Below are positions 9,125 to 18,061 of a stretch of 64,000 nucleotides of DNA, piece after piece (within the stretch, counting starts at the first letter, position 1; each line of letters starts with the position of its first letter). Origin of the DNA: Bacteroidota bacterium. GTDB taxonomy: Bacteria; Bacteroidota; Ignavibacteria; Ignavibacteriales; Ignavibacteriaceae. Location of the stretch: the NCBI GenBank assembly GCA_022564295.1, contig JADFLR010000007.1, positions 89,151 through 153,150 on the forward strand, read 5' to 3'. A program made the translations under genes and the position numbers. Under the pieces are notes generated by a model. The model made no database searches. It had not been told where the DNA came from and saw only the letters and a program-made list of their open reading frames with translations.

Positions 9125-9364
9125 TTATCTAACTTTTAACTCTCCTGCTCTAATCATCTTTGCAATGCGAGCTGTTCCGTTTTTCGAGATATTTTTGATT
9201 TCACTTGTTGAAAGTTTTAGTGAAACAAAGCGGTTTAATTCCTGTACCCAAATTCTTTTCTTTTGAAGATTGGGAAGAAATCTTCTTTTTGTTTTATTGT
9301 GTGCGTGAGAAATATTATTTCCGGTTATGGGTCCCACGCCCGATACTTGGCATTTTCTGGCCAT
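9125..9364 (-). CDS. rpmB: 50S ribosomal protein L28
   Basis: 79 residues, strongly basic. It begins [32 protein letters not shown], covering the L28 signature, and ends with [16 protein letters not shown]. Ribosome site GGAG lies five bases before the ATG. The zinc-binding Cys pairs found in some L28 proteins are absent apart from Cys5, so this is the Cys-minus form. It is a single gene facing the rpsF operon across the terminator. Confidence 0.96.
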   Translation of the reverse strand: MARKCQVSGVGPITGNNISHAHNKTKRRFLPNLQKKRIWVQELNRFVSLKLSTSEIKNISKNGTARIAKMIRAGELKVR

Positions 9365-9498
9365 AAAATCTCCTTAATATCCTTGCAATCTAAAAATTCG
9401 AATAATAAATATACAAAATAATTCTAAAAAATAATCTGTTTTAGTGTGTAAATTTTGCAAAATTTAAAATAATTATCTTCTTTTACTCCGGAAAAATA

Positions 9499-9528
9499 TT
9501 GACAAAGACAATTAGCTTTATATCTTTA
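9499..9528 (+). promoter_or_regulatory. Candidate promoter ahead of tsaC
   Basis: TTG of TTGACA (9499-9504), 19 bp, then TATCTTTA (9521-9528), close to the Bacteroidota -7 TAnnTTTG. A TATAAT at 9527-9532 is too far from the TTGACA (22 bp) for an E. coli-type promoter. The 9365-9619 gap holds nothing else I can identify. Confidence 0.4.
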
Positions 9529-9619
9529 TAATATATTACCTACAAATATTTTTTCTAGAATATAAATTTAAATATAGTATTTCTTTTAATTAATTGGGTT
9601 TTAAAGAAAGATTAAATTC

Positions 9620-10231
9620 ATGGAATTTTATGAACTGCATCCCGAAAATCCACAGTTTAGATATATAAATAAAGCAGTGAATGTTTTAAGAGAGGGCGGA
9701 GTAATAATCTATCCTACAGATACTGTCTATGGAATTGGATGTGATATATTTAACAAGGAAGCATTACAAAGAGTTAAAGATATAAAAATTGATCCTGACA
9801 TTAAGTTATTAAGTTTTATTTGTTCAGGTTTTAAGGATATATCTAAATACGCAAAAATATCAGATTATGCTTACCGGACTATGAAACATCTTTTACCCGG
9901 ACCCTACACATTTATTTTGCCGGCTGCAAGGCAGGTCCCCAAAAAGCTATGGTCAAAAAGAAAAACCGTGGGAATAAGGATACCAGACAACCTAATTGCA
10001 TTAAAAATAGTTGATGATCTTGGGAACCCTATAATCAGCACTTCAACAACAAATAGAAAAGGTGATGTGCTTTACGATCCTTATGAAATAAAATTAATAT
10101 TTAACTCACAAGTGAACCTGATGCTCTCTTCAGGCAATCTTTCTGGAAAATCTTCTAGTGTAATTGATTTAAGTAATGATGAACCTGTTATAATTCGTGA
10201 AGGTGCGGGTGATATAAGCATGTTCGTTTGA
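9620..10231 (+). CDS. tsaC: L-threonylcarbamoyladenylate synthase (YrdC/Sua5 family)
   Basis: Makes threonylcarbamoyl-AMP from Thr, bicarbonate and ATP for the t6A37 tRNA modification. The YrdC core shows GGVIIYPTDTVYGIGCD (about 26-42), the HLLPGPYTFIL stretch (about 90-102) and PIISTSTTNRKGD (about 137-149). At 203 residues it is a YrdC-only TsaC form, lacking the Sua5 C-terminal domain. There is no clear ribosome site. It converges on the SDR gene with 20 bp between. Confidence 0.92.
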   Translation: MEFYELHPENPQFRYINKAVNVLREGGVIIYPTDTVYGIGCDIFNKEALQRVKDIKIDPDIKLLSFICSGFKDISKYAKISDYAYRTMKHLLPGPYTFILPAARQVPKKLWSKRKTVGIRIPDNLIALKIVDDLGNPIISTSTTNRKGDVLYDPYEIKLIFNSQVNLMLSSGNLSGKSSSVIDLSNDEPVIIREGAGDISMFV

Positions 10232-10251
10232 TCTTATTAAATATATTGAAA

Positions 10252-11025
10252 TTACTGTTTACGAATGACCATAGTTGGTGATGCCTGCGCTAATGGCGTT
10301 AGTATTACTTCATTAATATTAACATGCTCTGCTCTTGTAGCACAGAAAAATACTGCATCTGCAATATCCTCGGCAGTTAGAGGGATTATCCCTTTATATA
10401 CATTACTCGCTTTTTCTTCATCACCGAAAAAACGAACAACACTGAATTCTGTTTCAACCAGACCAGGATCGACAGTGCTGACTTTAATATTTTTATCCAG
10501 CACATCCATCCTTATAGATTTTGTTAAAGCATTAACGGCAAACTTTGTGGCTGAATAAACATTTCCCAATGGATAAGTTTCGTGCCCGGCTACAGAACCA
10601 ATGTTAATTATATGTCCTCTTTGCTGTTCAACCATTTTGGGAAGAACCTGCCGTGTAACATAAAGTAATCCCTTTATATTCGTATCGATCATCTCTTCCC
10701 AATCATCAATTTTGCCTTCGTATATTTTATTATATCCTCTTGCCAGCCCTGCATTATTAATTAAGATATCAATGTCTTTCCATTCATCTTCCAACGATGA
10801 CAGGGTGTTTTTAACTTCACTGTGATTCCTGACATCAAGCTTTATTGGTTTAACTTTTATTCCATATTTGCCAGTCAACGCTTCAGCAAGTTCGTGTAAT
10901 CTTTCTATTCTTCTTGCTGCAAGAAGGAGATCAGCGTCTGCTTCTGCAAAAGCCAATGCACACGCTTTACCAATACCGGCTGAAGCACCGGTTATAAACA
11001 CAGTTTTATTTTTTAAATTTTTCAT
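10252..11025 (-). CDS. Short-chain dehydrogenase/reductase
   Basis: 257 residues from the ATG at 11025, which has an AGGA ribosome site; an upstream in-frame ATG at 11151 would add 42 unrelated residues and overlap the end of amrS, so it was rejected. Classical SDR motifs: cofactor loop TGASAGIG (12-19), NNAG (90-93), Ser144, and Tyr157-x3-Lys161. LLLAARR after the second strand, with two Arg, suggests NADP(H). Best general match is the YdfG-like group acting on 3-hydroxy acids/serine-type substrates, but the substrate cannot be read from the sequence. Confidence 0.9.
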   Translation of the reverse strand: MKNLKNKTVFITGASAGIGKACALAFAEADADLLLAARRIERLHELAEALTGKYGIKVKPIKLDVRNHSEVKNTLSSLEDEWKDIDILINNAGLARGYNKIYEGKIDDWEEMIDTNIKGLLYVTRQVLPKMVEQQRGHIINIGSVAGHETYPLGNVYSATKFAVNALTKSIRMDVLDKNIKVSTVDPGLVETEFSVVRFFGDEEKASNVYKGIIPLTAEDIADAVFFCATRAEHVNINEVILTPLAQASPTMVIRKQ

Positions 11026-11131
11026 ATTTAATCCTTTACAAGGATAATCAATGGGGAATTGAAATAATAAATTAAAATTGTATTTAAATTTATAAATTAT
11101 TTTGAAAGGATATAACCGGTGGGACGATTCT

Positions 11132-12169
11132 TTATTTAAAAACTCCGTCAATTAATGTGTTGCAGTTATTACACCTTCCATCGGTTAAATTATCCGAAAT
11201 AACAGTATGCCAATCTCTGCGAATTAGATTTTCTCCACAGTCGGGACAAAAAGTGGTCTGCCCTTCAATGTTATGTACATTACCTACATAACAATATTTA
11301 ATTCCCATCGATAGTGCAATGCCCCTTGCTTTTGTAAGTGTGTATTCGGGAGTGTTTTCTTTATCTTTCATTTTAAAGTCGGGATGGAATGCAGTAAAAT
11401 GAAGAGGTACATTATCCGCAAGATTTTTTAAGATCCATTCGCATTCTAATTTTAATTCTTCTTCGGAGTCATTTTCATCGGGGATTAATAATGTAGTAAT
11501 TTCGATCCAAACATCGGTTTCATTTTTTAGCCAGATCAATGTATCGAGCACATCATCTAAATGAGAAAAAGTAGTCTTCCAGTAAAACCTTTCCGTGAAT
11601 CCTTTCAGATCAACATTGGCAGCATCAATGTATTTGTAAACATCTTTGCGCGCTTCTTTATCGATGTAACCTGCAGTTACCATAACAGATTTGATGTTTT
11701 CTTCTCTGCCGAGTTTTGAAATATCTATTACATATTCGCCAAAAATTGTAGGATCGTTATAAGTATATGCTATAGACGGTGTGTTATTTTCTTTTGCGAG
11801 GGCAATTACATCTTCCGGTGTTGCGTAAACAGAATTCAAATCATCTATTTTTGCTTTGCTTATAGACCAGTTTTGGCAAAACTTACACCCGAGATTGCAG
11901 CCCGCAGTTCCAAAACTTAAAACTTTAGTTCCTGGCAAAAAATGATTGAGTGGTTTCTTTTCAATCGGGTCTATAGCAAACCCTGAGGGTCTTGCATAAC
12001 CAAGCGTGTATAACTTACCGTTATGATTCTGCCTGATATAGCAAAAGCCCGGCTGCCCATCACCTATCTTGCAATATCTTGGGCAAAGAGTACAGAGAAT
12101 CTTTTCGTTCTCCACAGGTTCCCACCATTTGGCTTCAACATAATTATTACGTTTACTTAAAATATTCAT
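11132..12169 (-). CDS. amrS: AmmeMemoRadiSam-type radical SAM enzyme
   Basis: 345 residues. An N-terminal cysteine module (CTLCPRYCKIGDGQPGFC, 26-43) precedes the radical SAM cluster CNLGCKFC (Cys91, 95, 98). A terminal zinc ribbon (CPDCG...CNNC) closes the protein. This is the plan of the AmrS / PflA-like family, which is often encoded near the Memo-like AmrB and AMMECR1 proteins; neither is present in the window. The reaction is unknown. Its ATG directly follows the pyk stop (TAAATG), so the two are translated in series. Confidence 0.88.
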   Translation of the reverse strand: MNILSKRNNYVEAKWWEPVENEKILCTLCPRYCKIGDGQPGFCYIRQNHNGKLYTLGYARPSGFAIDPIEKKPLNHFLPGTKVLSFGTAGCNLGCKFCQNWSISKAKIDDLNSVYATPEDVIALAKENNTPSIAYTYNDPTIFGEYVIDISKLGREENIKSVMVTAGYIDKEARKDVYKYIDAANVDLKGFTERFYWKTTFSHLDDVLDTLIWLKNETDVWIEITTLLIPDENDSEEELKLECEWILKNLADNVPLHFTAFHPDFKMKDKENTPEYTLTKARGIALSMGIKYCYVGNVHNIEGQTTFCPDCGENLIRRDWHTVISDNLTDGRCNNCNTLIDGVFK

Positions 12170-13606
12170 TTACATTACTTCAAATCTTAACCAATTAACT
12201 CTACTTTTCTCAGAGAACGGAGTGCCTGCCATAAATATAACCATATCTTCCTCAATTACAAGTCCGGTATTCAGTATCATTGCTTTTGCTTTATCAATTG
12301 CCATGTGTTCTTTGTCAATTTTCTCCATAAACAATGGGGCAACACCCCAACGAAGACATAATGAATTCATAGTTGCAAATTTATCAGAGATTGCAATTAT
12401 TTTTGCCGCGGGTTTATATTTTGAAATACGTCGAGCAGCCCTTCCTTTATAAGTGAAAACTACAATTGCTTGAGCATTTATTTGTTTAATTGTTTCTGAT
12501 ATGCCGCGAAATACTGAATCGAATAAATTTTCTTCAAGATTAGCGGGAATTACAAAATTCAACTCGTATTTGTTTACGGGATGTTTTTCCGAATTAAGAA
12601 TTACCTCATTCATCAATTGAACTGTTTGAATAGGGAATTTACCTATTGAAGTTTCACCGCTTAACATAACAACATCCGTCCCATCCCATACAGCATTTGC
12701 TACATCCGATGCCTCAGCACGTGTGGGTATTGGCGAATAAATCATTGATTCGAGCATTTGTGTTGCGGTAATTACCAGTTTGCCTTCTTCATTACATCTT
12801 TTGATTATTTGTTTTTGAATGACTGGTACTTCCTGCGGTGAGAGTTCAACTCCGAGGTCACCGCGTGCAATCATTATTCCCTCACATACTTTTAAAATTG
12901 AATCAAAATCATCAATAGCTTCCTTCTTTTCTATTTTAGCAATTACCGGAATTATTTGTTTTTTATCTTTAAGCCATTCTTTTAATTCAATTAAATCTTT
13001 TGAAGAACGAACAAATGAAAGCGCGATATAATCAACACGATGCTTTATAATGAACTCAAGATCACGGTAATCTTTTTCAGTAATTGAAGGGGTGGAAAGT
13101 TTCATACCCGGAAGGTTCATCCCTTTCCTGGGAGATAAAATCCCGCCGTTTTCAATATCGCATATTATAGAACTATTCTTTTTCTCTTTTATTCTTAACC
13201 TGATCAGTCCATCATTGATTAATATCGGTGAATCAATTTGTGCATCATCAATTAATTGTTTATATGAGGTAGAAATAATCTTCTCGTCGCCTTTTATATC
13301 ATCTATGGTTATTTCAATTTGTTCACCGGTTTCTATAAAAATAGATGGTCTTATTAGTTCACCAATCCTTATTTTGGGTCCTTGCAAATCAACTAATGTA
13401 GCCAAGGGCGATTCAAGCTCAAGGCAGGCGATATTAATGTTCTCAAACAATTCGGTAAAGAAATTATAATTACCGTGGGACATATTAAATCTGACTCCGT
13501 CTACTCCTGCTTTAATCAGTTCCTTTATTGTTTCAGCGGAAGAAGTTTGAGGTCCAAGTGTCGCAAGTATTTTTGTTCTTGCCCTGTTCGTTTTGTATGA
13601 TATCAT
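12170..13606 (-). CDS. pyk: Pyruvate kinase
   Basis: Converts phosphoenolpyruvate and ADP to pyruvate and ATP. 478 residues is the standard length without the extra C-terminal domain. Visible motifs: KILATLGPQTSS and VRFNMSHG near the N terminus, LQGPKIRIGE, IPVIAKIEKKEAI (catalytic Lys in the signature), MIARGDLGVELS, ITATQMLESMI, and TRAEASDVANAVWDGTD. The gene overlaps lonH by 4 bp (ATGA) and abuts amrS, so it is the middle member of a translationally coupled trio. Confidence 0.96.
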   Translation of the reverse strand: MISYKTNRARTKILATLGPQTSSAETIKELIKAGVDGVRFNMSHGNYNFFTELFENINIACLELESPLATLVDLQGPKIRIGELIRPSIFIETGEQIEITIDDIKGDEKIISTSYKQLIDDAQIDSPILINDGLIRLRIKEKKNSSIICDIENGGILSPRKGMNLPGMKLSTPSITEKDYRDLEFIIKHRVDYIALSFVRSSKDLIELKEWLKDKKQIIPVIAKIEKKEAIDDFDSILKVCEGIMIARGDLGVELSPQEVPVIQKQIIKRCNEEGKLVITATQMLESMIYSPIPTRAEASDVANAVWDGTDVVMLSGETSIGKFPIQTVQLMNEVILNSEKHPVNKYELNFVIPANLEENLFDSVFRGISETIKQINAQAIVVFTYKGRAARRISKYKPAAKIIAISDKFATMNSLCLRWGVAPLFMEKIDKEHMAIDKAKAMILNTGLVIEEDMVIFMAGTPFSEKSRVNWLRFEVM

Positions 13607-16053
13607 TTTCGTTTTTTCTTTCGCGGAGTGGTTTTTTTCTTCATTGCTCTTGCTTTAGCGTACATATCTTTTATTTTCTTTTCAACCAGGTCAAACACTG
13701 ACCCATTATCATATCCGGTTTTGGTTTTTGTTCCCGCCGCGACTCCTGTGAGTATTTCGATTCCTTCTTCAACTCTTTCAATCGGATAAATATGAAACTC
13801 TCTTTTCTTTACAGCTTCAATTACATCTTCTCTCAACATCAAATCTTTAACATTTTGTATTGGAATTATCACTCCCTGCTTTTTGTTCAATCCGGTTGAT
13901 TTACACACATCATAAAATCCTTCTATCTTTTCATTCACTCCGCCAATTGGCTGTACATCACCTTTTTGATTAAGCGAACCTGTAACTGCAATAGATTGTT
14001 TTATCGGCAAACCGGAAAGTGTAGAAAGCAATACGAATATTTCGGTACATGACGCACTATCACCGTCAACTGTTCCGTAAGATTGTTCGAAGACAAGATT
14101 TGCATTAAACGCAAGTGGTAACTCCTGTCCGAAAGTTTCTTTAAAGTAACCTGAAATAATTAAGACACCTTTGTTAAAATGGCGTCCGCTCATTCCTGCT
14201 TCACGCTCGACATTAATAATATTTCCGCTTCCTAAAGAAACCGTAGCCGTAATTCTCGTTGGTCTTCCGAAGGAATAAAAATCTGCTGAGTAAATTGCCA
14301 AACCGTTTATTTGCCCGCACCGTTCGCCGGTAACATCCATCAAAAAAGTTTTATCTTCGTACATTTCAGATATTTTAGATTCCAGCATACCATGCCGTTC
14401 TCGTGCATTCTGATACGCTTTTTCGATATGAACAGCAGTTACGATATCGGCACCATCGTCTGTTGCCCAAAAGCTTGCTTCCCTGGCAAGATCAGCAATT
14501 TTAGAAAACCTTGTTGTAAGTTTATCTTTTCGTCCGGCAAATATTGCAGCAATTTCAAGCAGATATGCTATAGCATATTTATCAAATTCTTTCAAGTTTT
14601 CATCTTTAATAAATTTCTTTATAACACGAGCATACTCTACTAAAACAGTATTAGTGCGTTTCATTTCATAATCAAAATCTGCTTTTATTTTAAACATCTT
14701 TTTAAAATCGTATTCGTTCTCTGATAGGTAAGAATATACAAACTGACTTCCTATAAGTATTACTTTTACATCAAGCTCAATTGGTTCAGGTTTTACGGTA
14801 GAGGTGTTTAATTGAAAAAGACCTGGTGAATGCTGAATTTCGAGTTTGTGATATGTCAGAACTCTTTTAAGCGTCTTCCAAACACCCGGTTCTTCAAAAA
14901 GATGCATTACATTTAATACCAGGTAACCACTGTTTGCTCTTAGTAACGAACCGGCTTTAATATTTGTAAAATCGCTGTAAAAGTTTCCATGCCCGTCACC
15001 AACTCTTTCAACTGCGCCAAACAAATTAGAATATGTTGGTGAAGTTTCAATTATTATAGGGCATTCATTAGTTGTGCTGTTATCGAGAATAATATTTACA
15101 TCATAATCTCTGAAATAATCAATTACATATCCTTCGGTAGTTGTATCGCCCTGAGGTTTTGTGCCTTTAAATATTTGAATATTTTCAAGAATGTTTTCTT
15201 CCACCTGTTTTAAATAAAATTGTACTTGTGGTTGAGGGTAATTATCCTTCAGGTTTTCTATTATTGCCTTAACTACGTCGCGGGCACATTCTATTTCCAA
15301 ATCTTCCAATTTTTTCTGGAATTCCTGTCCGATTTTAAGTCCCTTTTTAAATAATAGATGTAGTTCTTCTTGATGATCGTTATATTTTTTTATTATCTCT
15401 TTTGCTTTTCCCTCTTTCAATTTTCCGTCTTTTACTTTCTGTTCAAGTTGGAAGATCGGAACCTGCTCGTCATCTATAATCGGAATTATATCGGGGCGTG
15501 CAACCTCACCGATTTTTACATGTCCCAAAGACATGCCTTCTTTTCTTAGTTCCATATCAAAACCGCTCATTAATTCTTCTTCTTTTTTTCCATACAATGA
15601 AACAATATTTTTCTTCTTTTCAATGTATAGTTCACTTTCAAAAGCTTGCGGAATTTTTTGTTTTAGCATTTCGATGGCTGAGTGAAGTGCGCTTTTAAAG
15701 AATTTTGCTTTACCTTTTGGGAAAACAAGGAGCATCGGTCTGTCGGAATCATGAAAATTATTTACATAAGTGTAATCGAAAACTTCCGGGCAGGTTGAAC
15801 CAATCACTTTTAGCATTTGCTTTACACTTGTAGCTTTACCTGAGCCTGAAAGTCCCGCCATGTAAATATTATAACCCGGTCCTTTTAATTCCACGCCCAA
15901 CCTTAATGCTTTTAGTGCACGCTCTTGTCCTAATATTCCTTCAATTGGTTCAATATCGCTTGTTGAGGTAAACTCAAAAATATCGGAATCACATTTCCAA
16001 CGCAGTTCTTCGGGTTTTAGTTCTTTATGTTTTTTTGCTTTCGGAGAAATCAT
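13603..16053 (-). CDS. Lon-like ATP-dependent protease (LonB/YcbZ type)
   Basis: 816 residues, with an AAA+ module and C-terminal S16 protease domain. Walker A is GLSGSGKAT (67-75). The protease dyad is Ser666 (in DGDSAS) and Lys709 (in NEKIEGF), 43 residues apart exactly as in E. coli Lon. The N-terminal half follows the AAA_32/LonB-YcbZ layout rather than the LonA substrate-binding domain, and no transmembrane segment is evident. The tail is a stretch of Lys/Arg. It is first of the lonH-pyk-amrS chain, with a promoter-like site upstream. Confidence 0.92.
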   Translation of the reverse strand: MISPKAKKHKELKPEELRWKCDSDIFEFTSTSDIEPIEGILGQERALKALRLGVELKGPGYNIYMAGLSGSGKATSVKQMLKVIGSTCPEVFDYTYVNNFHDSDRPMLLVFPKGKAKFFKSALHSAIEMLKQKIPQAFESELYIEKKKNIVSLYGKKEEELMSGFDMELRKEGMSLGHVKIGEVARPDIIPIIDDEQVPIFQLEQKVKDGKLKEGKAKEIIKKYNDHQEELHLLFKKGLKIGQEFQKKLEDLEIECARDVVKAIIENLKDNYPQPQVQFYLKQVEENILENIQIFKGTKPQGDTTTEGYVIDYFRDYDVNIILDNSTTNECPIIIETSPTYSNLFGAVERVGDGHGNFYSDFTNIKAGSLLRANSGYLVLNVMHLFEEPGVWKTLKRVLTYHKLEIQHSPGLFQLNTSTVKPEPIELDVKVILIGSQFVYSYLSENEYDFKKMFKIKADFDYEMKRTNTVLVEYARVIKKFIKDENLKEFDKYAIAYLLEIAAIFAGRKDKLTTRFSKIADLAREASFWATDDGADIVTAVHIEKAYQNARERHGMLESKISEMYEDKTFLMDVTGERCGQINGLAIYSADFYSFGRPTRITATVSLGSGNIINVEREAGMSGRHFNKGVLIISGYFKETFGQELPLAFNANLVFEQSYGTVDGDSASCTEIFVLLSTLSGLPIKQSIAVTGSLNQKGDVQPIGGVNEKIEGFYDVCKSTGLNKKQGVIIPIQNVKDLMLREDVIEAVKKREFHIYPIERVEEGIEILTGVAAGTKTKTGYDNGSVFDLVEKKIKDMYAKARAMKKKTTPRKKKRK

Positions 16054-16110
16054 AAATTGACCTTATTTATATTAAATAGGTAAGAATTAATCATTCAAAT
16101 ATTAGTTGCA

Positions 16111-16142
16111 AAAATCTAAATATTATTCAAGTTAATAGCAAA
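16111..16142 (-). promoter_or_regulatory. Candidate promoter ahead of the Lon-like gene
   Basis: Read on the minus strand: TTTG (16142-16139), 20 bp, TAGATTTT (16118-16111), then 57 bp to the ATG. The layout equals that of the promoters proposed for prs and suf. Confidence 0.4.
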
Positions 16143-16234
16143 GAACAAAAATGCAATGAGGTTAAATGTCGTTGAATTGTCATTCGTAATTTTTAGTTAT
16201 TTTTATTGTGATCTTAATAACAAATATTGATAAA

Positions 16235-17371
16235 ATGAAAACAAATGAAATAAATAAAGCACGAAAACTCTTCCCTTATCTCAAAAAGGGAGTTGTATAT
16301 TTTAATCATGCATCAACGGGACCAATGTCTTCACGGGTTAAAGAATCATTAAATGAATTGCTCTATTTAAAAAGTGAAGGGAAAATTGATGATTATAAAG
16401 AATTATTAAGAAGAGCAGATGAATCAAAACAATTGTTTGGAAAATTGCTGAATACAACTGCGGATAGAATCGCTTTTACAAGCAATACATCTTCGGGATT
16501 GAATATTCTTGCACAGGGAATTCGATGGGAAAAAGGCGATAGAATAATTCTTGCCGATGTAGAATTTCCGGCAAATGTTTACCCGTTTATGAATTTAAAA
16601 GAAATCGGAGTTGAAATCGATTTTGTGAAATCAGAAAATGGTATTGTAACTGCTGAAGATCTGATTCATACAATCACTCCGAAAACTAAATTGATCTCGG
16701 TAAGTTTTGTTCAATTTCTCAGCGGTTACAGAATCGATCTTGAAAAACTTGGAACTACTTGCAAAGAGAGAGGAATAATTTTATCTCTTGATGCAATCCA
16801 GGGATTGGGTGCACTTACGCTCGATGTACAAAAGTGCAATATTGATTTCATATCCTGCGGAACTCAAAAGTGGATGCTTGGCCTACAGGGAATGGCTTTC
16901 ATCTATATAAGTGAAGAACTGCAAAGTAGCTTAAAAACATCATCTGTCGGCTGGCTTTCGGTTGAGAATGCGTGGGACTTAATTGATCATAATTTTACGT
17001 TGAAGAAAACAGCTAACAGGTATCAACCGGGAACGCTAAATACATTTGGCATATATACAATTAATGCATCTTTAAAAATGTTTGATGAATTCGGTTTTAA
17101 TAATATTGAAGAGCAGGTTTTATCAAATTCACAATATTTAATCGAGCAATTAGCCAATACCGAGTTTATTCCATTATTAAAAAACTTTAGTAAGAAAAAT
17201 CTTGCAGGAATTGTTAGTTTTAAAAGAGAAGATGCGGAAAATATTTTTAATTATCTACAGGAAAAAAATATTGTAACTGCTGCAAGAGAAGGAATTGTTA
17301 GATTATCGCCACATTTTTACAATACTAAAGACGAGATAAATAATGTGGTTGCTGAATTAAAAAATTATTAA
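16235..17371 (+). CDS. Class V PLP-dependent aminotransferase
   Basis: 378 residues from the ATG at 16235; a GTG at 16208 would add nine residues and neither start has a clear ribosome site. Fold-type I features: FNHASTGPMS near the N terminus, TSNTSSGLNILA (cofactor phosphate site), LDAIQGLGAL, and the Schiff-base Lys in SCGTQKWMLG. The family includes cysteine desulfurases and isopenicillin-N epimerase-like enzymes; the mobile cysteine loop RTGxHC of SufS is not seen, so a cysteine desulfurase function is unlikely. Substrate unknown. It stands alone between divergent lonH and DUF2911. Confidence 0.85.
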   Translation: MKTNEINKARKLFPYLKKGVVYFNHASTGPMSSRVKESLNELLYLKSEGKIDDYKELLRRADESKQLFGKLLNTTADRIAFTSNTSSGLNILAQGIRWEKGDRIILADVEFPANVYPFMNLKEIGVEIDFVKSENGIVTAEDLIHTITPKTKLISVSFVQFLSGYRIDLEKLGTTCKERGIILSLDAIQGLGALTLDVQKCNIDFISCGTQKWMLGLQGMAFIYISEELQSSLKTSSVGWLSVENAWDLIDHNFTLKKTANRYQPGTLNTFGIYTINASLKMFDEFGFNNIEEQVLSNSQYLIEQLANTEFIPLLKNFSKKNLAGIVSFKREDAENIFNYLQEKNIVTAAREGIVRLSPHFYNTKDEINNVVAELKNY

Positions 17372-17422
17372 AATATTTACTAATATTAAAGCATAGTTAT
17401 TAATAATTATTTGAGGAATAAC

Positions 17423-17977
17423 ATGAGACACATTTGCCGATTAAATATTAACCTGCTATTATTAATAATCTCTTTTGCTATGATATCCAGCCAAAGCTTT
17501 GCACAAAATGATAAAAAAGTAAGAATAAGTCCTAAAGCAACTGTAATCCAAACCGTTGGATTTACAGAAGTTAGAATTGACTATAATCGACCTGCTGTAA
17601 AGGGAAGAGTTATTTGGAGTGGGTTGGTGCCGTATGATAAAGTATGGCGTGCAGGTGCAAACGAAGCAACTAAGATTACATTTTCAACCGATGTGAAAAT
17701 TAATGGCAAAACATTAAAAGCAGGCAGCTACAGTTTCTTTGCAATCCCCACAAAAGAAAAATGGACATTGATATTTAACAAAGTAGCAGACCAATGGGGT
17801 GCATTTGAATACAATGAAGCCGAAGATGCTTTGAGATTTGAGGTTACTCCCGAAGAAGGCAGTATGCAAGAATGGCTGGCTTACACAGTTACAAAAACAT
17901 TAAAAAATTCTGCGGTAGTAAAACTTGAATGGGAAAAGTTAAAAGTTCCGTTTACGATTGAGGTTTCAGTAAAATAA
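17423..17977 (+). CDS. DUF2911 secreted protein
   Basis: 184 residues from the ATG at 17423 (ribosome site GAGGA at 17413-17417; a TTG at 17411 in frame is inferior). Residues 1-28 are a signal peptide ending SQSFAQ. The rest matches the DUF2911 pattern: VRIDYNRPAVKGRVIW, VWRAGANEATKITF, GKTLKAGSYSFFAIP and WTLIFNK. This domain is common in Bacteroidota and has no known activity. It is a single gene followed by a terminator. Confidence 0.9.
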   Translation: MRHICRLNINLLLLIISFAMISSQSFAQNDKKVRISPKATVIQTVGFTEVRIDYNRPAVKGRVIWSGLVPYDKVWRAGANEATKITFSTDVKINGKTLKAGSYSFFAIPTKEKWTLIFNKVADQWGAFEYNEAEDALRFEVTPEEGSMQEWLAYTVTKTLKNSAVVKLEWEKLKVPFTIEVSVK

Positions 17978-17996
17978 TTTATAAAAAAGTTAATGG

Positions 17997-18047
17997 GTGT
18001 TAGTCACCTTCATAGAAATTAAGTTAGATGTGACTGGCACATTTTTT
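17997..18047 (+). terminator. Terminator after the DUF2911 gene
   Basis: GTGTTAGTCAC (17997-18007) pairs with GTGACTGGCAC (18030-18040) over 11 bp with two G-U pairs and a 22-base loop, followed by ATTTTTT. It lies just before the end of the convergent hexomutase gene. Confidence 0.6.
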
Positions 18048-18061
18048 AAACCTTTTAAAAA

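Noticed and set aside
9527..9532. TATAAT as a sigma70-type -10 box ahead of tsaC
   Set aside because: 22 bp separate it from TTGACA, beyond normal spacing; the Bacteroidota-type pair fits better.
11025..11151. N-terminal extension of the SDR gene by 42 residues
   Set aside because: The ATG at 11025 has the ribosome site and the fold starts there; the extension overlaps the amrS end.
13092..13469. 125-codon open frame on the plus strand inside pyk
   Set aside because: Antisense shadow of the pyruvate kinase gene; Ser/Ile-rich, no recognised domain.
16235..17371. Second cysteine desulfurase
   Set aside because: The RTGxHC catalytic Cys loop is lacking, so only class V aminotransferase is claimed.
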